This document shows, one piece after another, positions 42,814 to 51,122 of a DNA stretch of 64,000 bases. The stretch spans positions 124,001-188,000 of the forward strand of contig CAWATW010000001.1 of NCBI GenBank assembly GCA_963785075.1, in the 5' to 3' direction. The position numbers were made by a program, and so were the translations under genes. The DNA is from JAOUGY01 sp963785075. Lineage in GTDB: Bacteria > Actinomycetota > Acidimicrobiia > Spongiisociales > ZC4RG35. The notes under the pieces are model-generated. The model had not been told where the DNA came from, did no database searches, and saw nothing but the letters and a program-made list of their open reading frames with translations. How positions within the stretch are numbered: the first letter of the stretch is position 1; every line of letters begins with the position of its first letter.

Positions 42814-43900
42814 TCACCGCGCTTGCTCCCGGCTTCGGGATGGATAGAAGCGCTTGCGGGCCCAGAGGGCCACGTAGACGAGACCGACGAGGACTGGGAC
42901 TTCGATGAGGGGGCCGACGACTCCGGCGAGGGCTTCGCCGGACGTGACCCCGAACACGCCGATGGCCACTGCGATGGCGAGCTCGAAGTTGTTGGATGCG
43001 GCGGTGAACGCCACCGTGGTGTTCTTCTCGTAGGAGAGGCGGAGCCACAGTCCATAGGCGAAGGACGCCGCCCACATGAGCGCGAAGTAGAGGAGGAGGG
43101 GTAGCGCGATGCGGGCGACATCGAACGGTTGGCTGGTGATGGTCTCACCTTGGAGCGCGAACAAGACCACCACCGTGAACAACAGGCCGTACAGGGCCCA
43201 CGGGCCGATGCGCGGCAGGAAGCGAGTCTCGTACCAATCGACCCCGCGGGTTCGCTCTCCCCACCATCGGGTGAGGTAGCCGGCGGCGAGGGGGATGCCC
43301 AGGAACACGAGGACGATCTTGGCGATCTCCCACATGGTGACATCGAGGTCGGCCGTGTCGAGTCCGAGCCAGTTCGGGGAGGAGTTGCAGGTAGAAGTAG
43401 CCGAGCACCGAGTAGGCGACGATCTGGAACACCGAGTTGATGGCGACGAGGACGGCGGCGGCTTCACGGTCACCGCAGGCGAGATCGTTCCAGATGAGCA
43501 CCATCGCGATGCAACGAGCCAACCCGATGATGATCAGCCCGGTCCGGTACTCGGGCAGGTCGGGGAGCATCAACCAGGCAAGGGTGAACATCAACGCCGG
43601 GCCGATCACCCAGTTGAGGACCAGGGAGGTGCCTATGAGTCTGCGGTCGGTGGCGACTTCACCGATGTGCGAGTAGCGGACCTTGGCGAGCACGGGGTAC
43701 ATCATCGCCAGCAGGCCGATGGCGATGGGGAGGGAGACGGTGCCGATTTTGACCGCGTCGAGCCAGTCGTTCAGCTCCGGGATCGTCCTTCCCAGGAGGA
43801 GCCCGGCGACCATGGACGCTCCGATCCACACCGGGAGGAATCGGTTGAGCAGCGAGAGGCGCTCGAGCACCGGTGCCTCCACTGCGCCGGCGTCCGTCAT
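42814..43900 (-). pseudogene. acr3: ACR3-type arsenite efflux transporter, frameshifted
   Basis: The first frame starts at ATG 43900 and carries 'FLPVWIGASMVAGLLLGR', 'PIAIGLLAMMYPVLAKV' and 'GLARCIAMVLIWNDLACGD' with the Cys essential in ACR3 proteins. At about 43371-43384 the frame shifts, and the second frame continues 'NWLGLDTADLDVTMWEIAKIV' through 'AASNNFELAIAVAIGVFG' to a stop at 42814. Joined, this is a complete transporter of about 360 residues with ten membrane segments. It is the last gene of the ars cluster, overlapping the thioredoxin-like gene by 4 nt. One indel separates it from an intact gene. Confidence 0.8.
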
Positions 43901-44142
43901 GACGTGGCGTTCCTGATGAGGTCGGCGAGTTCGGCGACGGTGGGGACGCGCCCGGCAACGACGACCTGGTCGTCGATGGCGAGCGCCGGGGTCGACATGA
44001 CCCCATACGACGCGATGCCGGCGTAGTCGGTGACCTTTTCGACCTTCACGGTCCGGCCCAGCCCAGCGAGGGCCTCGGTGGTGCGAGCCTCCAGCGTCTT
44101 GCAGTTCGAGCACCCCGAGCCGAGCACCTTGAACTTGTTCAT
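43897..44142 (-). CDS. small thioredoxin-like redox-active protein
   Basis: This 81-residue protein has a CxxC motif ('LGSGCSNCKTLE') at the start of a thioredoxin-like fold, and 'GVMSTPALAIDDQVVVAGRVP' supplies the cis-Pro loop. Proteins of this size are typically encoded between an ArsP-type permease and ACR3 in arsenic clusters, as here. It may reduce arsenate or shuttle arsenite; this is inferred from neighbours. A separate arsenate reductase gene is not present in the cluster. Confidence 0.82.
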   Translation of the reverse strand: MNKFKVLGSGCSNCKTLEARTTEALAGLGRTVKVEKVTDYAGIASYGVMSTPALAIDDQVVVAGRVPTVAELADLIRNATS

Positions 44143-44158
44143 CTGTTTCTCCTTGTCG

Positions 44159-45214
44159 TCACAAGATGGCATTGAACAGGAAACCCACGGCGAGGATCCC
44201 GAGCGAGACGACCCCGACGAATGTCGCCAGCAGTCGCGGCTTGAGGACCCGACGGAGCAGGATCATCTCAGGCAGTGACAGGGCCACGACCGACATCATG
44301 AACGCCAGGACGGTTCCGATCGCCAGGCCCTTCGCATGGAGTGCCTCCACCAGCGGGAGGATGCCGGCAGCGTTCGAGTAGAGCGGTACGCCGAGTATCA
44401 CCGCCGCCGGTACTGCGAGGGGGTTGTCGGGGCCGGCCACGTTGGCGAAGAAGTCCTCCGGGATCCAGCCGTGGATGACAGCGCCGACTCCTATTCCGAC
44501 CAGCAGGTATGGCCAGATCTTGCGAACGATGGTGCTGACCTCTTCCCGGCCGATGGCCAATCGCTCCGACCAGATGAGGCCCCGGGAGAGGTCGACGGGT
44601 TGGCCCCGCAGGGTGGTCGCGAAGACGAAAGGCTCCACCCACCGTTCGAGTTTGAGCCGTCCGATGATCCAGCCTGCCACGACTGCCACGACCAATCCGG
44701 CCGCGACGTAGAGGACGGCGACCCGCCACCCAAAGAGTCCATACAAGAGAACGATGGCCACCTCGTTGACCATCGGCGAAGCGATCAGAAAGCTCATCGT
44801 CACCCCCAGCGGGACACCGGCAGCGACGAAGCCGATGAACCCGGGCACCGCCGAGCAAGAGCAGAACGGCGTGGCGACCCCCAATCCGGCGGCGGCGAGG
44901 TTGCCGACGCCTTCCCGGCGGCCGCCGAGAAGGGCCCGGGTGCGTTCCACGCTCATGAAGCTGCGCAACACCGTCACCACGAAGATGATCCCGCCCAGCA
45001 GCAGCACGATCTTGGTGGTGTCGAAGAAGAAGAAATCGACTGCCGAGCCCACCCGCGACTCCTGGTCGAGCCGGGCGACGTCGAACAGCACCCACTCCCA
45101 CAGGCGCCCGTTCACCCAGTAGGCGAGAAACCACAAGCCGGTGGCGGACGCCACCTTCACCCAGGGAACGAGATTCCGATGCTCGATCTGACCGGGGTCG
45201 ATCCAGGTGGTCAC
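44159..45214 (-). CDS. ArsP-like permease (DUF318 family)
   Basis: This 351-residue membrane protein has about eight to ten membrane segments and two repeats of the DUF318/permease motif: 'GVATPFCSCSAVPGFIGF' (the CSCS motif) and 'PLYSNAAGILPLVEAL'. ArsP relatives export trivalent organoarsenicals, and other members are found beside arsR and acr3. The GTG start at 45214 overlaps the arsR stop by 4 nt, so it is the second gene of the operon. Confidence 0.87.
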   Translation of the reverse strand: MTTWIDPGQIEHRNLVPWVKVASATGLWFLAYWVNGRLWEWVLFDVARLDQESRVGSAVDFFFFDTTKIVLLLGGIIFVVTVLRSFMSVERTRALLGGRREGVGNLAAAGLGVATPFCSCSAVPGFIGFVAAGVPLGVTMSFLIASPMVNEVAIVLLYGLFGWRVAVLYVAAGLVVAVVAGWIIGRLKLERWVEPFVFATTLRGQPVDLSRGLIWSERLAIGREEVSTIVRKIWPYLLVGIGVGAVIHGWIPEDFFANVAGPDNPLAVPAAVILGVPLYSNAAGILPLVEALHAKGLAIGTVLAFMMSVVALSLPEMILLRRVLKPRLLATFVGVVSLGILAVGFLFNAIL

Positions 45215-45519
45215 CGCGACACCTCGTAGGCGAGCGTCGATGGCAGGGCGATCGCCACCACCGCGGCGGCGCCGTCGGAGAGTCGATAGTCGACCCATCG
45301 GCCGCGGCGGGTCGACGTGACCAAACCCGCTTCACGCAGGGTGCGTAGGTGGTACGACAACAGGTTGGGGGCGATATCCAGCGCTTCCTGCAACTCGCAG
45401 ACGCAGCGTTCGTCCCGGCCCAGGTGGTCGAGGATCGAAAGCCGTATCGGATCGCTCAGTGCCCGGAACGTCGCCGCTCTCGATTCAACGCTTGTTGCTT
45501 CAAGATCTGTTGAAGTCAC
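45211..45519 (-). CDS. arsR: ArsR-family arsenic-responsive repressor
   Basis: This 102-residue winged-helix repressor carries 'LSDPIRLSILDHLGRDERCVCELQEAL': the CVC pair in the DNA-binding helix region is the arsenite/antimonite sensor of classical ArsR. 'NLLSYHLRTLREAGLVTSTRRGRWVDY' is the recognition helix and wing. It is the first gene of a four-gene arsenic operon (arsR, permease, thioredoxin-like, acr3) linked by overlaps. A palindrome just inside the start is a candidate operator. Confidence 0.9.
   Translation of the reverse strand: MTSTDLEATSVESRAATFRALSDPIRLSILDHLGRDERCVCELQEALDIAPNLLSYHLRTLREAGLVTSTRRGRWVDYRLSDGAAAVVAIALPSTLAYEVSR
45498..45515. promoter_or_regulatory. inverted repeat at the arsR start
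   Basis: CTTCAA-GATCTG-TTGAAG has perfect 6-bp arms and begins a few bases inside the arsR coding region. It could be the ArsR operator overlapping the start, although ArsR sites more often lie over the promoter. Confidence 0.4.
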
Positions 45520-45746
45520 GAGTGGAGTATGGGCGATCAACCGGTCTTCGTGACAGGGCTGAAAGGCACATCGGCGGGTGGGCGAATGGTGCGTCTCTGC
45601 TCGACACCGGTGACCGCCGCAGCGCGGAGGAACGGATGAACTCAACAAGCCCAGCTGCAGCCTTCTCGGCCGAGCGGACTCACCTCCGGTCACCTTGTGT
45701 GTCCACCCTGAACGGCGTTCGAGAGGCTGGAGACCGCTTGCTTGCT

Positions 45747-46235
45747 TCACATGGCGGCGTCGGTCGGCTCGAGAATCACGACCGCTGTCTCGGTGGAGCG
45801 TCGGGAGGCGTAGGCGTCGAGGTCCTTGTCTATCCCCCGCCATTGGTCCCACAGGCGCGCTCGCTCCTTCCCGAGGACCGCCCGCCCCGTCACGAGACGC
45901 GACCCGCCCTTGAGCTCGATCCGGGCGTTTGGGTTGGCTTGGAGGTTCAGCCACCAAGCAGGTTCGCCTTCGCCCCAGCCGTTCATGGCCATGGTCACCA
46001 AGTTGGGCCCGTCCTCGAAGTACCCGACCATGACGCTACGAGCCTGTCCGGTACGGCGGCCCGTCGTGGTCAGGCGGAGGGTGCCCCACTTCCCGGGTTT
46101 GGGACGCCACAGACCCAAACGACCGCCGGTGATTCGATACAGCCGACGGTGCGCGTACCAAGCGAAGCGGATGAACCACCGGGGCGGGAGGCGAGGTGGC
46201 TTCTCGATCTGCTCGCTCATGGTTGTCTCTGTCAT
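45747..46235 (-). CDS. F420-dependent nitroreductase-like protein (DDN/DUF385 family)
   Basis: This protein of about 162 residues has the split beta-barrel signature of the deazaflavin-dependent nitroreductase family: 'LRLTTTGRRTGQARSVMVGYFEDGPNLVTMAMNGWG' and 'PAWWLNLQANPNARIEL'. Relatives use reduced F420 to reduce nitro groups, quinones or other electrophiles. An N-terminal helix precedes the domain. The start is ATG 46235, or ATG 46220. It follows a quinone-reductase-like gene on the same strand 249 bp away. Confidence 0.88.
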   Translation of the reverse strand: MTETTMSEQIEKPPRLPPRWFIRFAWYAHRRLYRITGGRLGLWRPKPGKWGTLRLTTTGRRTGQARSVMVGYFEDGPNLVTMAMNGWGEGEPAWWLNLQANPNARIELKGGSRLVTGRAVLGKERARLWDQWRGIDKDLDAYASRRSTETAVVILEPTDAAM

Positions 46236-46484
46236 CTTGAGCCTCCTCGAACTCGGGGTCCGGTCGCCGACGGCGGTTTGCCACGCCTTCTCTCGGGCTC
46301 TGGCTTCCAGCGGGCTCTCGGCGAGCGCCGAGCCGCATTGGCCGGTCGTACCGGGGGAGCCCACCAAAACGCGGACGACGCGTGCCCCGACTTCCAACGG
46401 TACGGATCCGACAGGTGGGGGACCAGGGCCACCTGTCGGTATTCGGACTCGATCGTCGATGGTCGGGCGGTTCGACGAAACGCT

Positions 46485-47498
46485 TCACGACACGTCGATG
46501 AGGACCTTGCCAACGACACCCGAATGCACCGCGTCATGAGCCTCGGCGGTCTGGTCGAGGTTGAACCGATGGAACGGAAGACCGGCGTCGGCTCCGGCGC
46601 GAATCGCGCCCTCGGCGAGGGCAGCGACGATGTCTGAGACCCCGCGGTCCTTGGCCAACCGTGGCACGGTGTAGACGAGCACGAACTGGAGTCGTACGTT
46701 TCGGAACATGGCCTCGCGAATCGGCACCGTCAGGTCGTGTACGTCATCGGTGGCGTACGACGCTATCGAGGCGCCTGGGGCCAGAGCATCCCAGATCGCG
46801 GGGAGGTTGGTCCCGACGGCGACGTCGACCACCAGATCGAATCCGTCGGGCGCCGCTTCCCCGAGTCGCTCGGCGGCGTCGTCGTGGCGGTAGTTCACGG
46901 AGTTCTGTGCGCCGGCGATCGTCGCCAGCCTGGCCTTTTCCGGACTGCTCACCGTCGTCACCACATGCGCTCCTGCCCAACGGGCGAGTTGGATGGCGGC
47001 GTTGCCGACCGCTCCCGCTCCGCCGGTCACGAGCACCGTTCGGCCTGTGAGAGCGCCCGGGCCCAGATGCAGGGGGCCGCCCTCTCCGACCGTCAGGCAA
47101 CGATGGGCCGTGAGGAAGGGGATGCCGAGCGAGGCGCCGAGTTCGAAGGCGGCGGAGTCCGGGAGTGCCACCGCCTGGCGAGAGGGGATGACAACGTATT
47201 CCTGAGCGGTGCCATTGGGACGCTGCCACGCGGCCTCCCAGAGCCAAACCCGCTCGCCGATCCTCGACGGGTCGACGCCTGGGCCCACTGCGTCGATGAC
47301 GCCGGCGCCATCCTGGTTGGGGACTTGCTGGGTGACGCCGGCTGCGGCGAATCCACGCGAGAGCCGCGCCTTCCAATCCGTGGGGTTCACTCCAGATATT
47401 CGGACTGCTACGCGCACCTCGCCGGGGCCCGGGGAAGGGATGGGGCGCTCGACCAAACGCCAGGAGCCATCGGTCGTGTCGTAGGTCATTGCCCTCAT
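46485..47498 (-). CDS. NADPH:quinone reductase-like medium-chain dehydrogenase
   Basis: This 337-residue MDR-superfamily protein lacks the zinc ligands of alcohol dehydrogenases. The substrate domain contains 'ISGVNPTDWKARLS', and the Rossmann domain has 'VLVTGGAGAVGNAAIQLARWAG' for NADPH. It is closest in type to zeta-crystallin-like quinone oxidoreductases. The ATG at 47498 starts where similarity begins. Its neighbours, a TetR/SDR pair and a DDN-like gene, suggest a detoxification context. Confidence 0.86.
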   Translation of the reverse strand: MRAMTYDTTDGSWRLVERPIPSPGPGEVRVAVRISGVNPTDWKARLSRGFAAAGVTQQVPNQDGAGVIDAVGPGVDPSRIGERVWLWEAAWQRPNGTAQEYVVIPSRQAVALPDSAAFELGASLGIPFLTAHRCLTVGEGGPLHLGPGALTGRTVLVTGGAGAVGNAAIQLARWAGAHVVTTVSSPEKARLATIAGAQNSVNYRHDDAAERLGEAAPDGFDLVVDVAVGTNLPAIWDALAPGASIASYATDDVHDLTVPIREAMFRNVRLQFVLVYTVPRLAKDRGVSDIVAALAEGAIRAGADAGLPFHRFNLDQTAEAHDAVHSGVVGKVLIDVS

Positions 47499-47600
47499 GG
47501 CGGTCACGCTACCTGCGGCCGACGGCAACGGCTCGGCCGACGTGGTGGGCCCTGATCCGAACACAGCGGGATCCTCGGGGCTCGTATGCGCTCTTGTGCC

Positions 47601-48152
47601 TCAGCCCGTTATCGCCCGCCACGTGGCGTCGACGAGGGTGTCCAACTCCGAGTCGTCGAGGTCGATGCTCGAAGACGCCAGGTGGATGGCGAGTCCGAGA
47701 GACATCGCCCATATCACCTCGGGCGGCAGTGGCACCAAGCGCTCCTCGAGGAGAGGGACCAGCATGGCGACGAGGCGATCCCCCTGCGCGAGGTACTTCG
47801 AGTGCGCCTCGTCCCGGTATGGCGACCCTTCGATCTGTGCCAGGAACCTCGCCCGTTCGGGAACCTCGATCATGTGGGCGTACGTCGTCTTGAACGCCTG
47901 GCGGTACTGCTGGATCACGTCCGCTCCTGGATCGTGCTCTGCCAGCACCGCGTCGGCGAGCTCTGACTTGATCTCAAGGTAGGCGGCGATCACCAGCTCG
48001 TCTTTCGACTCGTAGTGGACGTAGGCGGTGCCCGTCGCCACCCCTGCAGCCTTCGCCACGGCACTCATGGATGCGCCATGGAAGCCCAGTTCCGCGACGA
48101 GATCGCGGAGGGCACGTCGGATGGCGGCAGGACGGTCGACGACGGTTGTCAT
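47601..48152 (-). CDS. TetR family transcriptional regulator
   Basis: This 183-residue protein has an N-terminal TetR helix-turn-helix ('SMSAVAKAAGVATGTAYVHYESKDEL') and an all-helical ligand-binding domain. It overlaps the SDR gene by 4 nt and follows it on the same strand, so both are expressed from the promoter at about 49.1 kb, where two TGAA-N6-TTCA dyads are likely operators. The ligand is unknown, possibly the substrate of the dehydrogenase. Confidence 0.9.
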   Translation of the reverse strand: MTTVVDRPAAIRRALRDLVAELGFHGASMSAVAKAAGVATGTAYVHYESKDELVIAAYLEIKSELADAVLAEHDPGADVIQQYRQAFKTTYAHMIEVPERARFLAQIEGSPYRDEAHSKYLAQGDRLVAMLVPLLEERLVPLPPEVIWAMSLGLAIHLASSSIDLDDSELDTLVDATWRAITG

Positions 48153-49084
48153 GTCGATGCATTCTCCGCGCTGAACAAGCTCACGCCGGTCATGTCCTCG
48201 GAGACCTTCCAGAGCGTGGCGATGTCACGGTCACGGTTGGGACGTACCACGGGGAGCCTCACCGGCCACCCGTTGTTGAGGAACCGCGGTCCGTAGAACT
48301 CGCCGCCTCTGGCTCTCGGGTCGGTGGCGGCTCTGAGCTGGGGGAGTGCACCGCGGGCGGCGCTCATGCCGGTCTTGGCCGCCAGCCACTCGAAGAAGGG
48401 GGCGGCGGGTCCGCCTCCGCCCTGTGTCACCGTATGCGTTTGCAGGTCGGTGTTGGACAGACCCGGATGCGCAATGAGGCTCTGGGCAGGGAGCCCGCGC
48501 TTCTCGAACTCTTTCTGGAGGCCTATCGCGAAGTGGTAGTTCGCCAGTTTCGACCGGCCATATGCCGGCCAGGCACCGTAGCCGTTCTCGAGGTTGACAT
48601 CGGCCGGGTCTACAGGGCGTCCCTGATGGTGGGCGGTCGAAGTCACCGTCACGACGCGGGCGGAGTCGGCGGCGAGGATCGAGGGCATCAGCTCGGCCGT
48701 GAAGGTCCAGTGGCCGAGGTGGTTGATCCCGAATTGGGTCTCGAACCCATCGACCGTCCGTCCTTCCGGCATCGCCATCACGCCGGCGTTGTTGACGAGG
48801 ATGTCGACCACCTGGTGAGCTCCGCGGATGGCGGCAGCCGCCCGCTTGACCGACTCCTGCGAGCCGAGGTCCAGCTCCACGAGCTCGAGTGACGCTCCCG
48901 AATGAACCTCGAGGATCTCGGCTCGTGCCCGCTCCGCCTTTTCTCGATTGCGAGCAGCGATCACCACGTGTGCGTTTGCCCCCGCAAGAGCCTTGGCCGT
49001 CTCGAAGCCGAGACCTCCGTTGGCGCCGGTGACCACGGCGACTCGACCGGCGAGGTCGGGGATGTTGGTGATGTTCCATGTCAT
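48149..49084 (-). CDS. short-chain dehydrogenase/reductase (retinol dehydrogenase-like)
   Basis: This 311-residue SDR has the cofactor motif TGxxxGxG ('VTGANGGLGFE'), 'NNAGVM', the catalytic Ser region ('TVTSTAHH') and the YxxxK pair ('YGRSKLANY'). The long C-terminal part with 'GLSNTDLQTHTV' resembles retinol dehydrogenase/WW-oxidoreductase-like SDRs. Substrate unknown. It is the first gene of an operon with its presumed TetR regulator. Confidence 0.9.
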   Translation of the reverse strand: MTWNITNIPDLAGRVAVVTGANGGLGFETAKALAGANAHVVIAARNREKAERARAEILEVHSGASLELVELDLGSQESVKRAAAAIRGAHQVVDILVNNAGVMAMPEGRTVDGFETQFGINHLGHWTFTAELMPSILAADSARVVTVTSTAHHQGRPVDPADVNLENGYGAWPAYGRSKLANYHFAIGLQKEFEKRGLPAQSLIAHPGLSNTDLQTHTVTQGGGGPAAPFFEWLAAKTGMSAARGALPQLRAATDPRARGGEFYGPRFLNNGWPVRLPVVRPNRDRDIATLWKVSEDMTGVSLFSAENAST

Positions 49085-49103
49085 GGGGGCGACTCCCTGT
49101 GAG

Positions 49104-49134
49104 TGAATATTCGTTCATTATGAATGAGCGTTCA
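49104..49134. promoter_or_regulatory. tandem TetR-type operators
   Basis: TGAATATTCGTTCA (49104-49117) and TGAATGAGCGTTCA (49121-49134) share the dyad TGAA-N6-TTCA, with centres 17 bp apart. They lie just upstream of the SDR-TetR operon and of the divergent MFS gene, and could control both. Confidence 0.7.
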
Positions 49135-49191
49135 GTCAGTGCCAAAACACCCATCAGCCGCGTGGTGCGATTGAGATGCCAGGATGCCGAG

Positions 49192-50380
49192 GTGAATCCT
49201 CGAATTCCGTCGTCACTTCGCGGATTGCCCCGAACCGTGATTGCCCTGGGGCTCGTCAGCTTCTGGACCGACCTCTCGAGCGAGATGATCTACCCGTTGT
49301 TGCCGGTGTTCCTGGTGGACGTTCTGGGAGCGGGTGCATTGGCCCTGGGAACGATCGAAGGCGTGGCGGAGTCGACTGCTGCTGTGCTCAAGGTGGCGTC
49401 TGGTTGGTGGACCGATCGGGTCCATCGTCGGAAACCCTTCGTGGTGGCGGGCTATGGGCTGTCCGGTTCCATGCGTCCTCTGATTGGGCTTGCCACCGCC
49501 TGGCCGATGGTGGTCGCACTCAGATTCGGTGATCGGGTCGGCAAGGGCGCTTCGCACCTCGCCGAGAGATGCACTGATCGCCGAGACCACGCCGGCGGAG
49601 CGGCGAGGGGCGGCGTTCGGCCTCCATCGAGCGATGGACCATGCGGGAGCCGTCGCCGGTCCTCTCGTCGCCGCCGGGCTGCTGATGCTGCCGGGTTTCA
49701 CGTTGCGCCGAGTCTTCTTGCTTGCGGCCATCCCTGCAGCGATCGTGGTCGTCATTCTTCTCGTCGGGGTCCACGAACCTGGGCGCTCCCGACCGGCTCC
49801 CGACGCCGAGCCGGTTCGGATCGCCATGTGGGGAGATCTCGGTGGGCCATTCAAACGACTGCTGGTGGCGCTGGTGATCTTCACGTTGGGCAATAGCACT
49901 GACGCGTTCATCCTGTTGCGGCTGACGGATGCCGGTTTCGCCGCCGGGTGGGTCGCAGTCCTCTGGTCGCTGCACAGCCTGGTCAAACTGGGAGCAAACC
50001 TCTACGGCGGCCAGTTGTCGGACCGGGTGGGGCGCAAGCCGCTGATCGTGGCGGGGTGGTCCGTGTATGCGCTGGTGTACCTCGGCTTTGGCGTCACGAC
50101 GAGTGCCCCGGCCCTCGTTGCGCTGTTTCTCGCCTACGGCATCTACTTCGGCCTCACCGAGCCCGTGGAGCGGGCATGGGTGGCGGCGCTTGCACCTGCC
50201 GGACGCAGCGGGTCGGCGTTCGGCTTCTATCACGGTGCCATCGGACTCGTGGCGCTACCGGCCAGTCTCCTGTTCGGACTCGTCTATGAAACCGTCGGGC
50301 CGGAAGCCGCCTTCGGTCTCGGTTCGATCCTCGCCGTCTCTGCTGCCGTCCTGTTGCTCGGGGTGCCCTCGGAGGCCTAG
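49192..50380 (+). pseudogene. MFS transporter, frameshifted
   Basis: The first frame reads 'VIALGLVSFWTDLSSEMIYPLLPVFL' to 'FGDRVGKG', and one base further the second frame reads 'LRTSPRDALIAETTPAERRGAAFG' to the end. Together these make a 12-segment MFS protein of about 396 residues of the type with DRxGKGxRxxPRDALxA in loop 4-5, often linked to drug or metal efflux. One extra base near 49548 (aagggcgcttcgc) breaks it. It is divergent from the SDR-TetR operon and shares its operator region. Confidence 0.78.
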
Positions 50381-50432
50381 CGATTCGGGACTCGTTCAGC
50401 CGACAGTCAGGTTGGTCGACGACAATGCACCG

Positions 50433-51122
50433 ATGAAGATTCTCGTGGTGGAGGACGACAAGAAGATCGCCTCGATCGTGAGGCGTGGACTCGAGTCGGA
50501 GGGCTACACGGTGGAGACCGCCCTCGACGGCACGGACGGTCTGTGGCTCGCCACCGAGAGCTCGTACGACCTCATCATCCTCGACATACTGCTGCCGGGC
50601 CGCAATGGTTACCAGGTCTGTGCTGCCCTGCGGGAGGCGGGCGATTGGACGCCGATTCTCATGCTCACGGCGAAGTCCGGTGAATTCGACGAGGCCGAGG
50701 CCCTCGACACCGGAGCCGACGACTACCTCACCAAGCCGTTCTCCTTCCCGGTCCTCATTGCACGGGTGCGGGCGCTGCTCCGACGCTCGGTGGGCCGTAC
50801 CCCGGTTCCGGTCGAGGTAGGTGACCTCACCATCGTCCCGTTCCAGCGGCGGGTGTTCGTCGGAGACACCGAGGTGGCCCTCACTGCCCGTCAATTCGAC
50901 GTGCTCGAATACCTCGTGCGGAGGGCGGGAGAGGTGCTGTCCAAGAAGGAGATCCTGGACGGCGTGTGGGACTATGACTTCGAAGGCGCCCCGAACATCG
51001 TGGAGGTCTACATCCGGCGTCTTCGCACACGGATCGATGAGCCGTTCGGCCGGCGGTCGATCGAGACGGTCCGTGGCGCCGGCTATCGGTTGGTCGCCGA
51101 CAACGCCGTACCCAGCCCATGA
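50433..51122 (+). CDS. OmpR-family response regulator
   Basis: This 229-residue regulator has a receiver domain ('VVEDDKK', phosphoacceptor in 'LIILDILLPG', Lys in 'YLTKPFS') and a winged-helix output domain ('LTARQFDVLEYLVRRAGEVLSK', 'VEVYIRRLRTRID', 'IETVRGAGYRLV'). All key residues are intact. It overlaps the kinase gene by 4 nt, forming a typical two-component operon. A convergent PepSY-domain gene follows, a pairing often seen with CutR/PhoP-like systems. Confidence 0.94.
   Translation: MKILVVEDDKKIASIVRRGLESEGYTVETALDGTDGLWLATESSYDLIILDILLPGRNGYQVCAALREAGDWTPILMLTAKSGEFDEAEALDTGADDYLTKPFSFPVLIARVRALLRRSVGRTPVPVEVGDLTIVPFQRRVFVGDTEVALTARQFDVLEYLVRRAGEVLSKKEILDGVWDYDFEGAPNIVEVYIRRLRTRIDEPFGRRSIETVRGAGYRLVADNAVPSP

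Noticed and set aside
45520..45746. Possible gene in the gap after the arsR start
   Set aside because: Frames on both strands lack a ribosome-binding site and resemble no family; I see nothing convincing in these 227 bp.
46236..46484. Possible small gene between the DDN-like and quinone-reductase-like genes
   Set aside because: In-frame extensions of the DDN-like gene into this gap are Arg/Ser-rich and unlike the family; nothing else is visible.
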